This document shows, in pieces, positions 1 through 6,050 of a stretch of DNA of 7,086 nucleotides. Below the pieces are notes generated by a model, which was not told the DNA's origin, did no database searches, and was given only the letters and a program-made list of their open reading frames with translations. The stretch comes from Candidatus Atribacteria bacterium (GTDB lineage Bacteria; Bipolaricaulota; Bipolaricaulia; UBA7950; UBA9294). Made by a program: the position numbers and the translations under genes. Every line of letters starts with the position of its first letter. Within the stretch, counting starts at the first letter, position 1. Location: positions 1-7,086 of the forward strand of contig SPBW01000112.1 in NCBI GenBank assembly GCA_004525685.1. The letters run 5' to 3'.

Positions 1-1
1 G

Positions 2-694
2 ACGCTTCGTGCCAATGGCGACGTTGCGATCATGACAGAGAATGCGACGCTGACAGTGCTTGATTCGAGCATCATCGAGCATCCGAAAAGCGGTGTCGTG
101 CTGGATAACTCACCGGCTTCGTTCTCAGACAGCTTCGTGAACGACAACGTGGGATGGGCGATTGAAGCCATCAATGAGTCGGCATTCATGACGGCTCGAT
201 CGACGTTCTCAGGCAATAGCCTCGGAGGTCTGTCGCTGACGCGTTCGGTAGCCGCTCTGCTCGATGAGACATTCATCATCGACAATCTCGGCATCGGTGT
301 GGCCATCTCGGATCGGGCAGCCATTCTGCTGCTTGAGTCGACGATCTCTGGCAATACGGGAACGGGTCTCTCCATTGACACGTCGTCTGCATCCATCCGT
401 GGTGCGACGATCACAGGCAATGGCGGCGATGGCCTGCATCTGTTCAATCAGTCGGTGTTGTCGCTTGTTCTTTCGGATATCTCAGACAACGACGCGTCGG
501 GAATCCACCTTGAGGTGTCCGTCGCTTCAGTCCGCGAGAACACGATTCAGAACAACGCGGAATTCGGGATTCTGATCGAGGGAGCATCACTGGTGAGCGG
601 GTATGCGAACACGATCACTGGAAACGGGACTGACGTATCAGCGGGTGTTCCGCCCGAACTGACGTTGCCACGGCAAGCAGGCATCGACGAATAA
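2..694 (+). CDS. Right-handed parallel beta-helix repeat protein, 3' part
   Basis: The frame is open from base 2, so the gene begins upstream; the ATG at 32 lies inside a repeat and is not a credible start. The visible 230 residues form about eight consecutive 22-23-residue units, each with a Ser/Ala-rich strand, a T/S-I-S/T-x-N turn and a G-[ILV]-x-[IL] strand (for example ISGNTGTGLSI, ITGNGGDGLHL, ISDNDASGIHL). This is the PbH1 pattern of pectin-lyase-like solenoids (NosD / beta_helix families), with Asn at the turn expected to stack along the coil. The regular pattern breaks after ITGNGTD, leaving a short Pro-containing tail ending GIDE. No membrane anchor or sorting motif is seen at the C-terminus. 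Such proteins are usually exported and bind or cleave polysaccharides, or act as surface or adhesion modules; no catalytic residues can be assigned here, so the substrate is unknown. The gene converges on the LVIVD gene with only 32 bases between stop codons. The fold is well supported; the function is not. Confidence 0.85.
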   Translation, partial: TLRANGDVAIMTENATLTVLDSSIIEHPKSGVVLDNSPASFSDSFVNDNVGWAIEAINESAFMTARSTFSGNSLGGLSLTRSVAALLDETFIIDNLGIGVAISDRAAILLLESTISGNTGTGLSIDTSSASIRGATITGNGGDGLHLFNQSVLSLVLSDISDNDASGIHLEVSVASVRENTIQNNAEFGILIEGASLVSGYANTITGNGTDVSAGVPPELTLPRQAGIDE

Positions 695-703
695 TCGATC
701 ACA

Positions 704-772
704 CGCAGACGATAGACAGGAGGGTATTAGGGCAAGAGCTCGATAAGCTGCATGCCCTCCTGTCTGTCTGCG
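704..772. repeat. Long imperfect inverted repeat between convergent genes
   Basis: The left arm, 704-724, reads CGCAGAC, then GAT, then AGACAGGAGGG. The right arm, 755-772, reads CCCTCCTGTCT followed by GTCTGCG. The arms pair over 11 + 7 bp with a 3-nt GAT bulge on the left, enclosing a 30-nt loop (725-754). The structure begins 9 bases after the beta-helix stop and covers the stop codon and last ~15 codons of the opposing gene. There is no T-run on either side, so it is not a canonical intrinsic terminator. It could still end transcription from both directions, or protect 3' ends from exonucleases. The pairing is read directly from sequence; the role is inferred. Confidence 0.7.
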
Positions 773-2706
773 ACATAGACGTATTCATTGATTGCTGCGA
801 CAGAGGTAGCTTCGCCAGGCGTGTCCACGCGCGCCACCAATTGCGGTTCGAGTGGATTGGTCAGTGAGTAGGCTGAGATCCCTTGAGTTCCTTCTGCCAC
901 AAGCAATGTGCTCCCAGAGATGAAAACGCCCATCGCTTCTCCGGCTGTGCTTATCCACCCTGCCTCTGTCGGAGCTGTGGGATCGGAGACATCGACGATT
1001 CGCACACCGCGATAGCCCGTGGCCACAAACGCCAGGTCATCGAACACGGCAATGTCGCCCGCATCTCCAGGAAGATCCAAATGCCCTATGGAGACGGGAG
1101 ATTCGGGCGTGGAGATGTCGATGATCTCGAGTCCTGCATCGCCAACGGCGACGTAGGCAAGCTGGCCGACTGCGGCAACAGCTGCGGGATAGCCCTTCGT
1201 GTCTACCGAAGACAGATGAGAGAGCGTGTGGCCAGATTGAATGCGTGCGATCTGAAGTCCCCCGCGTTGGTCCGAGACGATGGCGAGGCCCTGATGAATC
1301 AGGATAGCGTGTGCAGACCCGGGCGTATCGTACGTGCCGAGTTGCGCAGGTCGTGCTGGATCGGACACGTCGAGAACTGTGACGCCCTCGCTCCGATTGG
1401 CCACATACACCGTGTTTCCATCGATGGCCACGGCTTGGGCATATCCATTGGTGCTGTGGGAGCCGACCTCGAACGGGTCTGTGGGATCAGATACGTCAAT
1501 TACCAAGAGCCCCTTGGTCCCAACAATCAGATAGGCCATATCCTCGGCTGCTTCAACGTCGAGCGAGTATCCTGACGGGTTGAATGAGCCCACGATCTGT
1601 AGCTGCAATGTCGACGAAATGCTGAGTGTGTAACTGCCCGCGCCGTTTGTGGATGAGACCTCAAGATAGTAGATCCTTTCCTCTGGCGCCTGCCACTGTA
1701 TCGAAACGGCCTCTGCAGAGACGCCGGTGGCGGCCTCATGCAGTAGCTGCCCGTCGGGCCCGCGAATGACCATACGAAGGCCACTGGATGCTTCGACGGG
1801 AGTCAGGGCGAACGTGTATTCGGCCTGACTGCGAGCCGACAGTCTGAACCAATCTACGTCTCCGGGAACCTCGATTCGACCAGGAATCACTGACCATTCC
1901 ACGGGGATGGGAGTTGCTGAGACCGCGCTATTGGCATGATCATCTGCGTATCCCCCCTTGGTTACCTGCAGGATGTAGCCGCCTGTATGATCCGGCGAGT
2001 CCGATTGCACGGTGATGAACAGCGTTTCTGAGATGGACAAGGAGATCGTTTCGTTTTGCGAGCGGCCCTGACTGCGCAGCGCCGCAAGGGGATCTTGGGA
2101 TCCATTTTGATAAACGGTTGCAGTGACAGCCTCTTCTGACGATGTAGGACGCGACAACTCGATCGAGTATTCGTACCCCGGTGCCATCTGGGTCATGAAC
2201 ACATCAACGTCGCCTGATTCTTCCAAGAAACCGGCGACAGCGACTCCGTCAGCCAGTGTCGAGGCACTCAAGCGGTCGTTTCCGTGGTCGTCCAGTTGAG
2301 AGACACTCACTGATAGGCCATAGCAGCCACTTCCTATGGTTGCTTGCGCGTGGCGAACCATAACGAAATACACGCCGGACGTGTGACACGTCCAGACAAT
2401 TCGAGCGTTGGTATCGCCCGCAGAATCATTGTCAATCGCCAGGATTTCCTGCCCATCTGTGTCAATGAGATACAGAAGACTGTCCATGCTCTCTGTCGGG
2501 TGGCTGGTGCTGATGCGGTAGGTTCGGCCAGCTGAGGCGTGGAACAAGAAGTAATCCATGTCTCCAGCATCTTCGATACAGGCCGTGAGTAAGGTGCCGT
2601 CCGCTTCGATCGGTGTGGCAGCCAAGGGAGTACTCCCATGATCGTCAGCATGAGCCACTGCCGAACCCAGCAGAAGGATTGCGACAACAAGGATTGATCG
2701 TTTCAA
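727..2706 (-). CDS. Secreted protein with three PPC-like domains and seven LVIVD repeats
   Basis: This 659-aa protein starts at a TTG codon, chosen because a GGAG site lies 8 bases upstream and the first 20 residues form a signal peptide (MKR, hydrophobic core, cleavage after AHA). Three PPC-like beta-sandwich domains follow, each opening with a DDH motif: about 21-137 (DDHGST), 139-250 (DDHGND) and 255-364 (DDHANS). Each carries a GD[MV]D[YVW]F-type strand (residues 48-53, 165-170, 282-287). From about 367 to the end there are seven repeats of about 42 residues with [VLI]-x-[VIL]-[VIL]-D-[VI]-S-[DT]-P-x-x-P, best at 402-411, 444-453, 528-537 and 570-579. These are LVIVD repeats and should close a seven-bladed propeller. 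PPC domains usually flank secreted peptidases, but no peptidase is fused here. Cys43, Cys107 and Cys128 all lie in the first PPC domain. An extracellular binding or scaffold role is likely; the ligand is unknown. The gene runs divergently from the LRR gene. Confidence 0.9.
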   Translation of the reverse strand: MKRSILVVAILLLGSAVAHADDHGSTPLAATPIEADGTLLTACIEDAGDMDYFLFHASAGRTYRISTSHPTESMDSLLYLIDTDGQEILAIDNDSAGDTNARIVWTCHTSGVYFVMVRHAQATIGSGCYGLSVSVSQLDDHGNDRLSASTLADGVAVAGFLEESGDVDVFMTQMAPGYEYSIELSRPTSSEEAVTATVYQNGSQDPLAALRSQGRSQNETISLSISETLFITVQSDSPDHTGGYILQVTKGGYADDHANSAVSATPIPVEWSVIPGRIEVPGDVDWFRLSARSQAEYTFALTPVEASSGLRMVIRGPDGQLLHEAATGVSAEAVSIQWQAPEERIYYLEVSSTNGAGSYTLSISSTLQLQIVGSFNPSGYSLDVEAAEDMAYLIVGTKGLLVIDVSDPTDPFEVGSHSTNGYAQAVAIDGNTVYVANRSEGVTVLDVSDPARPAQLGTYDTPGSAHAILIHQGLAIVSDQRGGLQIARIQSGHTLSHLSSVDTKGYPAAVAAVGQLAYVAVGDAGLEIIDISTPESPVSIGHLDLPGDAGDIAVFDDLAFVATGYRGVRIVDVSDPTAPTEAGWISTAGEAMGVFISGSTLLVAEGTQGISAYSLTNPLEPQLVARVDTPGEATSVAAINEYVYVADRQEGMQLIELLP

Positions 2707-2714
2707 GGTTCACG

Positions 2715-2718
2715 CTCC
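2715..2718 (-). promoter_or_regulatory. Ribosome binding site supporting the TTG start of the PPC/LVIVD gene
   Basis: On the minus strand GGAG is followed by 8 bases (CGTGAACC) and then TTG. There is no in-frame ATG near a Shine-Dalgarno site, and TTG gives a complete signal peptide, so this site fixes the start. Confidence 0.75.
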
Positions 2719-2730
2719 GTTCTTGGGAGG

Positions 2731-2736
2731 ATCATA
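2731..2736 (-). promoter_or_regulatory. Candidate -10 element (TATGAT) for the PPC/LVIVD gene
   Basis: On the minus strand TATGAT matches the sigma-70 -10 consensus at five of six positions. It sits 24 bases before the TTG start, leaving a short leader that contains the GGAG site. The -35 region is poor: the best hexamer, TTGTGT, is 15 bases upstream. An A-rich run (GGAAAAAC) lies between. Confidence 0.45.
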
Positions 2737-2904
2737 GCTGTTTTTCCTCAGACACAAAATCGATGGAACAGACTGCCGTTTCTGTGGTGTGTAGACATCC
2801 ATCGAGACAAACGTGTCCCAATACCCGCACTGACGAAACGCGAACCCAGGCGGTGTGTAGGTATCGCAAAGGGCGGCCATGAGCATTGGGGCGAAGTCGT
2901 CTTG

Positions 2905-2910
2905 TAGAAT
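2905..2910 (+). promoter_or_regulatory. Candidate -10 element (TAGAAT) for the LRR gene
   Basis: TAGAAT matches five of six -10 consensus positions and lies 34 bases before the LRR start codon. No convincing -35 is seen at 16-18 bases; TTGGGG at 2886-2891 is too close at 13 bases. Confidence 0.35.
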
Positions 2911-2932
2911 GGCCACGTGAGGGATCAAACAA

Positions 2933-2938
2933 AAGGAG
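2933..2938 (+). promoter_or_regulatory. Strong ribosome binding site of the LRR gene
   Basis: AAGGAG lies 6 bases before the ATG at 2945. This near-ideal Shine-Dalgarno site, plus the signal peptide that follows, fixes the start. Confidence 0.85.
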
Positions 2939-2944
2939 CCGTCG

Positions 2945-4213
2945 ATGAAGAGGCGAATCGGATGGGCACTAGCATTGGGAGCACTACTGGCCCTGTCGGG
3001 GGCGGCCGCGGGACAGAAGACCGTCAATTTCCCTGACGACGCGCTTGAGCAAGCGATACGAGAAACGGTGTTCATCGATCGAGGCGCCATTTACGACTAC
3101 GATGTCGCCTGGTTGACGGAGTTCTCCGCGACAGAGCTTGGCATCGAGAGCTTGGAGGGGCTGCAGTACTGCACATCCTTGGCGACGGTCATTCTGTCTG
3201 GCAACAATGTGTCCAAGCTGATGCCGCTCACAGGCGCAGAAGCCCTGGTCAACGTCGATCTTGCGTCCAATGACATCTCTGACGTAGGTCCGCTGGGCAA
3301 ACTCACCAATCTGCGAACCCTGAATCTGATGGGCAATGACATTGCGAACATCTCGCCCTTGGAGACTCTGACAAGGCTGGAAACGCTTGATCTCAGGGGC
3401 AACGCCATCGAGAATCTGGCCGCACTGAGCGCGCTTACGCGACTGGAGTCGCTCGCCTTCACGTGCGAGGGCGCCTGTTCGATTGCGCCTGTTCATCCTC
3501 TGGTTCGACTGACCGCACTAAGCTTGGAGATCGCTGGTGCTGTCGATCTCACGGCACTGGGAGCGATGGATGAGCTGGTGAGCCTGGAGCTGGTCTCCAG
3601 CGAGATTGCAGACTTCGAACCGCTGCGGCGGCTGCCCGTGTTGACCGAATTGAGGCTGCGCGATCTGGATCTGGCCGACCTTGTCGAGATCATCGATGTC
3701 CTCCCGAATCTTGAGGTTCTTGGATTGGCGGACATGGACGTCGCGAGCTTCTTGCCGATCAGCGAGTTCCATGCACTACGCCGCATTTACCTGGAGAACG
3801 TCAGTTTTGGCGATCTGGGCATTCTTTTTGACTTTCCCCACCTTGAGGCCTTGAGCTTGGCTGGGAATGACTTAACTGAGGTGTCGGCGCTGTCCACGTT
3901 CCAAGATCTCGTCGAGCTGGACGTATCGAATAACGACATCGAAAGCATCAGACCGCTCGCGACGCTCATTCTTCTTGAGGTGCTGAATCTAAGCGGGAAT
4001 CCAATCTCAAACCTAGAGCCACTGATTACGCTGAGAGCGCTGCGATCAATCGACCTGAGCGGAACCGATTTCGCCGACATCGGCATCCTGCTTCTGTTCA
4101 ACGACCTGGAGTACGTCAATCTTGCCGACACATCTGTCTCAACGTCGGCAGGTTCTACGGCCGCAGGCGTGATCTCGCAGCTTCGCGAGCATGGCGTCGA
4201 AGTCGATTTGTAG
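2945..4213 (+). CDS. Secreted leucine-rich-repeat protein, internalin/SDS22-like
   Basis: This 422-aa protein has a Sec signal peptide at 1 to about 23 (MKRR, Leu/Ala core, AAAG), then a cap-like segment from VNFPDDALEQAIRE to GIESLEGLQYCTSL, similar to the entry segment of internalin-type LRR proteins. From residue 79 there are about 15 repeats, nearly all 22 residues, of the form LxxLxLxxNxIxxIxPLxxLxx. Units 1-4 (79-166) and 11-13 (300-365) are canonical. Units 5-10 (167-299) keep the leucine framework but lose the conserved Asn, and unit 8 has 23 residues. After the start of unit 15 (388) the tail SQLREHGVEVDL probably closes the solenoid. There is no LPXTG motif, transmembrane anchor or PPC domain, so it may be periplasmic or released. 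LRR solenoids bind proteins; the partner is unknown. The gene appears monocistronic, with its own strong ribosome binding site and a 148-base gap before the next gene. Confidence 0.9.
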   Translation: MKRRIGWALALGALLALSGAAAGQKTVNFPDDALEQAIRETVFIDRGAIYDYDVAWLTEFSATELGIESLEGLQYCTSLATVILSGNNVSKLMPLTGAEALVNVDLASNDISDVGPLGKLTNLRTLNLMGNDIANISPLETLTRLETLDLRGNAIENLAALSALTRLESLAFTCEGACSIAPVHPLVRLTALSLEIAGAVDLTALGAMDELVSLELVSSEIADFEPLRRLPVLTELRLRDLDLADLVEIIDVLPNLEVLGLADMDVASFLPISEFHALRRIYLENVSFGDLGILFDFPHLEALSLAGNDLTEVSALSTFQDLVELDVSNNDIESIRPLATLILLEVLNLSGNPISNLEPLITLRALRSIDLSGTDFADIGILLLFNDLEYVNLADTSVSTSAGSTAAGVISQLREHGVEVDL

Positions 4214-4305
4214 CTTAGGAGAGCTTCCCAACAACAGCCGTCCGCGTTGCCTGTTGAGATCAAGCCAACTTTGGCATCGGTTCTAGAGTCTCTCGAACCG
4301 TTGTG

Positions 4306-4311
4306 TATACT
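4306..4311 (+). promoter_or_regulatory. Candidate -10 element (TATACT) for the carboxypeptidase gene
   Basis: TATACT matches five of six -10 positions and lies 50 bases before the TTG start. No good -35 is found. The predicted leader holds a small hairpin, TCTCCG (4323-4328) pairing with CGGAGA (4336-4341) around a 7-base loop, just ahead of the A-rich ribosome binding site. It is not long enough to call a riboswitch. Confidence 0.35.
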
Positions 4312-4349
4312 GACGCCATCTCTCTCCGTTCTCGTCGGAGACGCAAAAG

Positions 4350-4355
4350 AAAGGG
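4350..4355 (+). promoter_or_regulatory. Ribosome binding site supporting the TTG start of the carboxypeptidase
   Basis: AAAGGG precedes TTG by 6 bases within an A-rich stretch. It supports the TTG at 4362 over internal ATG codons, none of which has a comparable site. Confidence 0.6.
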
Positions 4356-4361
4356 ACGACT

Positions 4362-5855
4362 TTGAGCAAACTCACTGCATACAAGCAACATCTCCAGGAG
4401 ATGAGTGTCATCTCCTCGGCACTGTCACTGCTCGGCTGGGATCAGCAAACCCATATGCCACCTCGCGGGATTGTCGCTCGATCCCAAGTCAGTGGAAGGC
4501 TAACGAAGAACATGTTCGAGCTCAGTGTGGCTCCAGAGCTTGGGGAGTATCTTGAAGCGTTGGAGGGTGACCGCTCGCTATCGATCGAGGAACAGGCGAG
4601 TGTTCGCGACCTGGGCAAGCAGTATCGCCGTCGCAAGGCGATTCCTTCAGAATTGATTGAAGAAGTTGCCGTGGCCCGATCTCAAGCTCAAGCCGCTTGG
4701 GCGCAAGCGCGTGAAAAGTCGGATTTCTCCATATTCCAACCCCTTCTCACCAAGATGGTTGACTATGCCCGCCGCTTCGCCGACTACTTCGGCTATGAAG
4801 AACATCCCTATGACGGGCTTCTCGAGGACTACGAGCCAGGGCTCACCGTCGCCAAGCTCAAGACCATCAACGAGCCGTTGCGCGAGCAGCTCGTTCCGTT
4901 CATGAAGCGTCTTGCTACCGAGGGAACGGCGCCTGATACGACGCCGATTGAGGGATCGTTTGATATCGATACGCAGCGCAGGATGGCTCGCCGCGCACTT
5001 GAGATCGTCGGGTACGACTTCGAATCCGGCACGCTGGATGATGTGCCGCATCCGTTCACGACAACCATAGGCTTCAATGACGTTCGCGTGACCAATCGTT
5101 ACCTCGAGAATCACCTGACCTCTGGACTGTATGGTGGTCTACATGAAGGCGGACACGCACTGTACAACCAAGGCATGCCAGAGAGTCTCTATCATCTTCT
5201 GCTAAATGGCGGCGCATCGAACGGAATTCACGAATCGCAATCCCGAATGGTCGAGAATCAGCTGGGGCGGAGTCTCCCGTTCTGGAAGTACTTCCAGCCG
5301 ATTCTGGCTGGGTTCTTCCCACAGTTTTCCGATGTCACCCCTGAAGCACTGTACAGGGCAGTGAATGTTGTCGAACCCTCGTTCATTCGAGTGGAAGCAG
5401 ACGAGGTGAGCTACAACCTTCACATCATGCTTCGAGCTGAGCTGGAAGCCGGGCTTATTGCCGGCGAAATCCAGGTGGCAGACCTGCCGCGACGGTGGAA
5501 TGAAGCCATGGAACAGTATCTTGGCATTACGCCTCCCAATGATGCGCTGGGCGTGTTGCAGGATGTGCATTGGTCGATGGGGTATTTCGGATACTTCCCG
5601 TCGTATATGCTGGGAAATCTCTATGCATCGCAGATGGCGGTGAAGATTCGCCAGGATCTGCCAGATCTCGACGAGCGCATCGCCTCAGGCGACATCCTTG
5701 TCTTGATCGACTGGATGAGAATGAATGTTCACCAGTTCGGCGGTATCTACCAGCCCGATGAACTGATGAACAAGATCACAGGCGCTTCGTTGGATTCGGC
5801 ACACTTCGTTCGCTATGTACAGGAGAAATACTCGGACATCTACGGCCTGAGCTAG
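4362..5855 (+). CDS. M32 family (Taq-type) metallocarboxypeptidase
   Basis: This 497-aa protein matches the M32 carboxypeptidase family over its whole length, the usual size for these zinc enzymes. They remove C-terminal residues from peptides with broad specificity (not Pro) in the cytoplasm. All family motifs are present: WDQQTHMP near the N-terminus (26-33), HPF (230-232), DVRVT (240-244), the zinc and catalytic motif HEGGH (261-265, base Glu262), HESQSR with the third zinc ligand Glu291 (290-295), IRVEAD (342-347), GVLQDVHW (397-404) and GYFPSY (410-415). No signal peptide is present. I accept the TTG start because an AAAGGG site lies 6 bases upstream and the preceding frame has no better start. 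The first ATG in frame (residue 14) would cut into the conserved N-terminal helix. The gene has its own promoter region and ends at a strong terminator, so it is probably monocistronic. Peptide recycling is the likely role. Family assignment is very secure. Confidence 0.97.
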   Translation: MSKLTAYKQHLQEMSVISSALSLLGWDQQTHMPPRGIVARSQVSGRLTKNMFELSVAPELGEYLEALEGDRSLSIEEQASVRDLGKQYRRRKAIPSELIEEVAVARSQAQAAWAQAREKSDFSIFQPLLTKMVDYARRFADYFGYEEHPYDGLLEDYEPGLTVAKLKTINEPLREQLVPFMKRLATEGTAPDTTPIEGSFDIDTQRRMARRALEIVGYDFESGTLDDVPHPFTTTIGFNDVRVTNRYLENHLTSGLYGGLHEGGHALYNQGMPESLYHLLLNGGASNGIHESQSRMVENQLGRSLPFWKYFQPILAGFFPQFSDVTPEALYRAVNVVEPSFIRVEADEVSYNLHIMLRAELEAGLIAGEIQVADLPRRWNEAMEQYLGITPPNDALGVLQDVHWSMGYFGYFPSYMLGNLYASQMAVKIRQDLPDLDERIASGDILVLIDWMRMNVHQFGGIYQPDELMNKITGASLDSAHFVRYVQEKYSDIYGLS

Positions 5856-5885
5856 TCACGCAACTCAACAAACGATGTACGGGAA

Positions 5886-5927
5886 CCCGAAGAAGCCGCT
5901 TGCTTCTTCGGGCCTTCTCTTCCTTCT
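5886..5927 (+). terminator. Intrinsic terminator of the carboxypeptidase gene
   Basis: A perfect 11-bp stem pairs CCCGAAGAAGC (5886-5896) with GCTTCTTCGGG (5902-5912) around the 5-base loop CGCTT, about 30 bases after the stop codon. A pyrimidine tract, CCTTCTCTTCCTTCT, follows in place of a pure T-run. This isolates the upstream gene from the phosphatase gene. Confidence 0.85.
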
Positions 5928-5970
5928 ACGTGTGATTTGCGTGTGGTTCCTTTCGGACCGCTCCAGCAAG

Positions 5971-5997
5971 CCTGCGACAAATGCTGCAACCCTGCGA
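5971..5997 (+). repeat. CCTGCGA direct repeat upstream of the phosphatase gene
   Basis: CCTGCGA occurs at 5971-5977 and again at 5991-5997, starts 20 bases apart, close to two helical turns. The second copy lies where a -35 element would be for the TACAAT at 6015. It may be a binding site for a regulator that replaces a weak -35, or chance in a GC-rich leader. Confidence 0.3.
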
Positions 5998-6014
5998 AAG
6001 CCCGCGGATGGCGT

Positions 6015-6020
6015 TACAAT
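6015..6020 (+). promoter_or_regulatory. Candidate -10 element (TACAAT) for the fructose-bisphosphatase gene
   Basis: TACAAT matches five of six -10 positions and lies 30 bases before the ATG at 6051, giving a leader of roughly 25 bases that contains GGAGG (6041-6045). The -35 region does not resemble TTGACA. Confidence 0.45.
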
Positions 6021-6050
6021 GCGCGCAGTCTAAGGCACTCGGAGGAATCT

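Larger units (their letters stand above)
2707..2944. other. Divergent intergenic region between the LVIVD and LRR genes
   Basis: These 238 bases separate the two divergent starts. They hold a candidate -10 for each gene (2731-2736 on minus, 2905-2910 on plus) and the two Shine-Dalgarno sites. A 9-base direct repeat, GGTGTGTAG, occurs at 2786-2794 and 2852-2860, 66 bases apart. A minus-strand frame is open across the region and ends at a TGA at 2710-2712, just before the LVIVD gene start, but it has no supported start codon. I see no terminator, RNA gene or known operator. Confidence 0.6.

Noticed and set aside
32..34. ATG at 32 as the start of the beta-helix gene
   Set aside because: The frame is open upstream to base 2, there is no ribosome binding site, no signal peptide follows, and the codon falls within a repeat unit.
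883..1575. 230-residue plus-strand reading frame inside the LVIVD gene
   Set aside because: It is antisense to the propeller repeats, has Cys/Arg/Gly/His-rich shadow composition, and shows no recognisable domain or ribosome binding site.
2984..3496. 170-residue minus-strand frame inside the LRR gene
   Set aside because: It mirrors the periodic LRR codons on the opposite strand; the repeat-like look is inherited from the real gene.
4232..4256. Hairpin CAACAG / CTGTTG after the LRR gene as a terminator
   Set aside because: The stem is only 6 bp with a 13-base loop and no T-run follows, so chance is as likely as function.
4647..5114. 155-residue minus-strand frame inside the carboxypeptidase gene
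   Set aside because: It lies wholly antisense to conserved M32 sequence, with no start signal and no family resemblance.
727..5855. PPC domains of the LVIVD protein as partners of the nearby M32 peptidase
   Set aside because: PPC domains accompany secreted peptidases in cis, while M32 here has no signal peptide, is on the other strand, and is separated by the LRR gene.
5937..6050. Upstream TTG-initiated 38-residue extension of the GlpX frame
   Set aside because: It has no ribosome binding site at the TTG, is rich in Cys/Arg unlike GlpX N-termini, and covers the TACAAT promoter candidate and the GGAGG site of the ATG at 6051.
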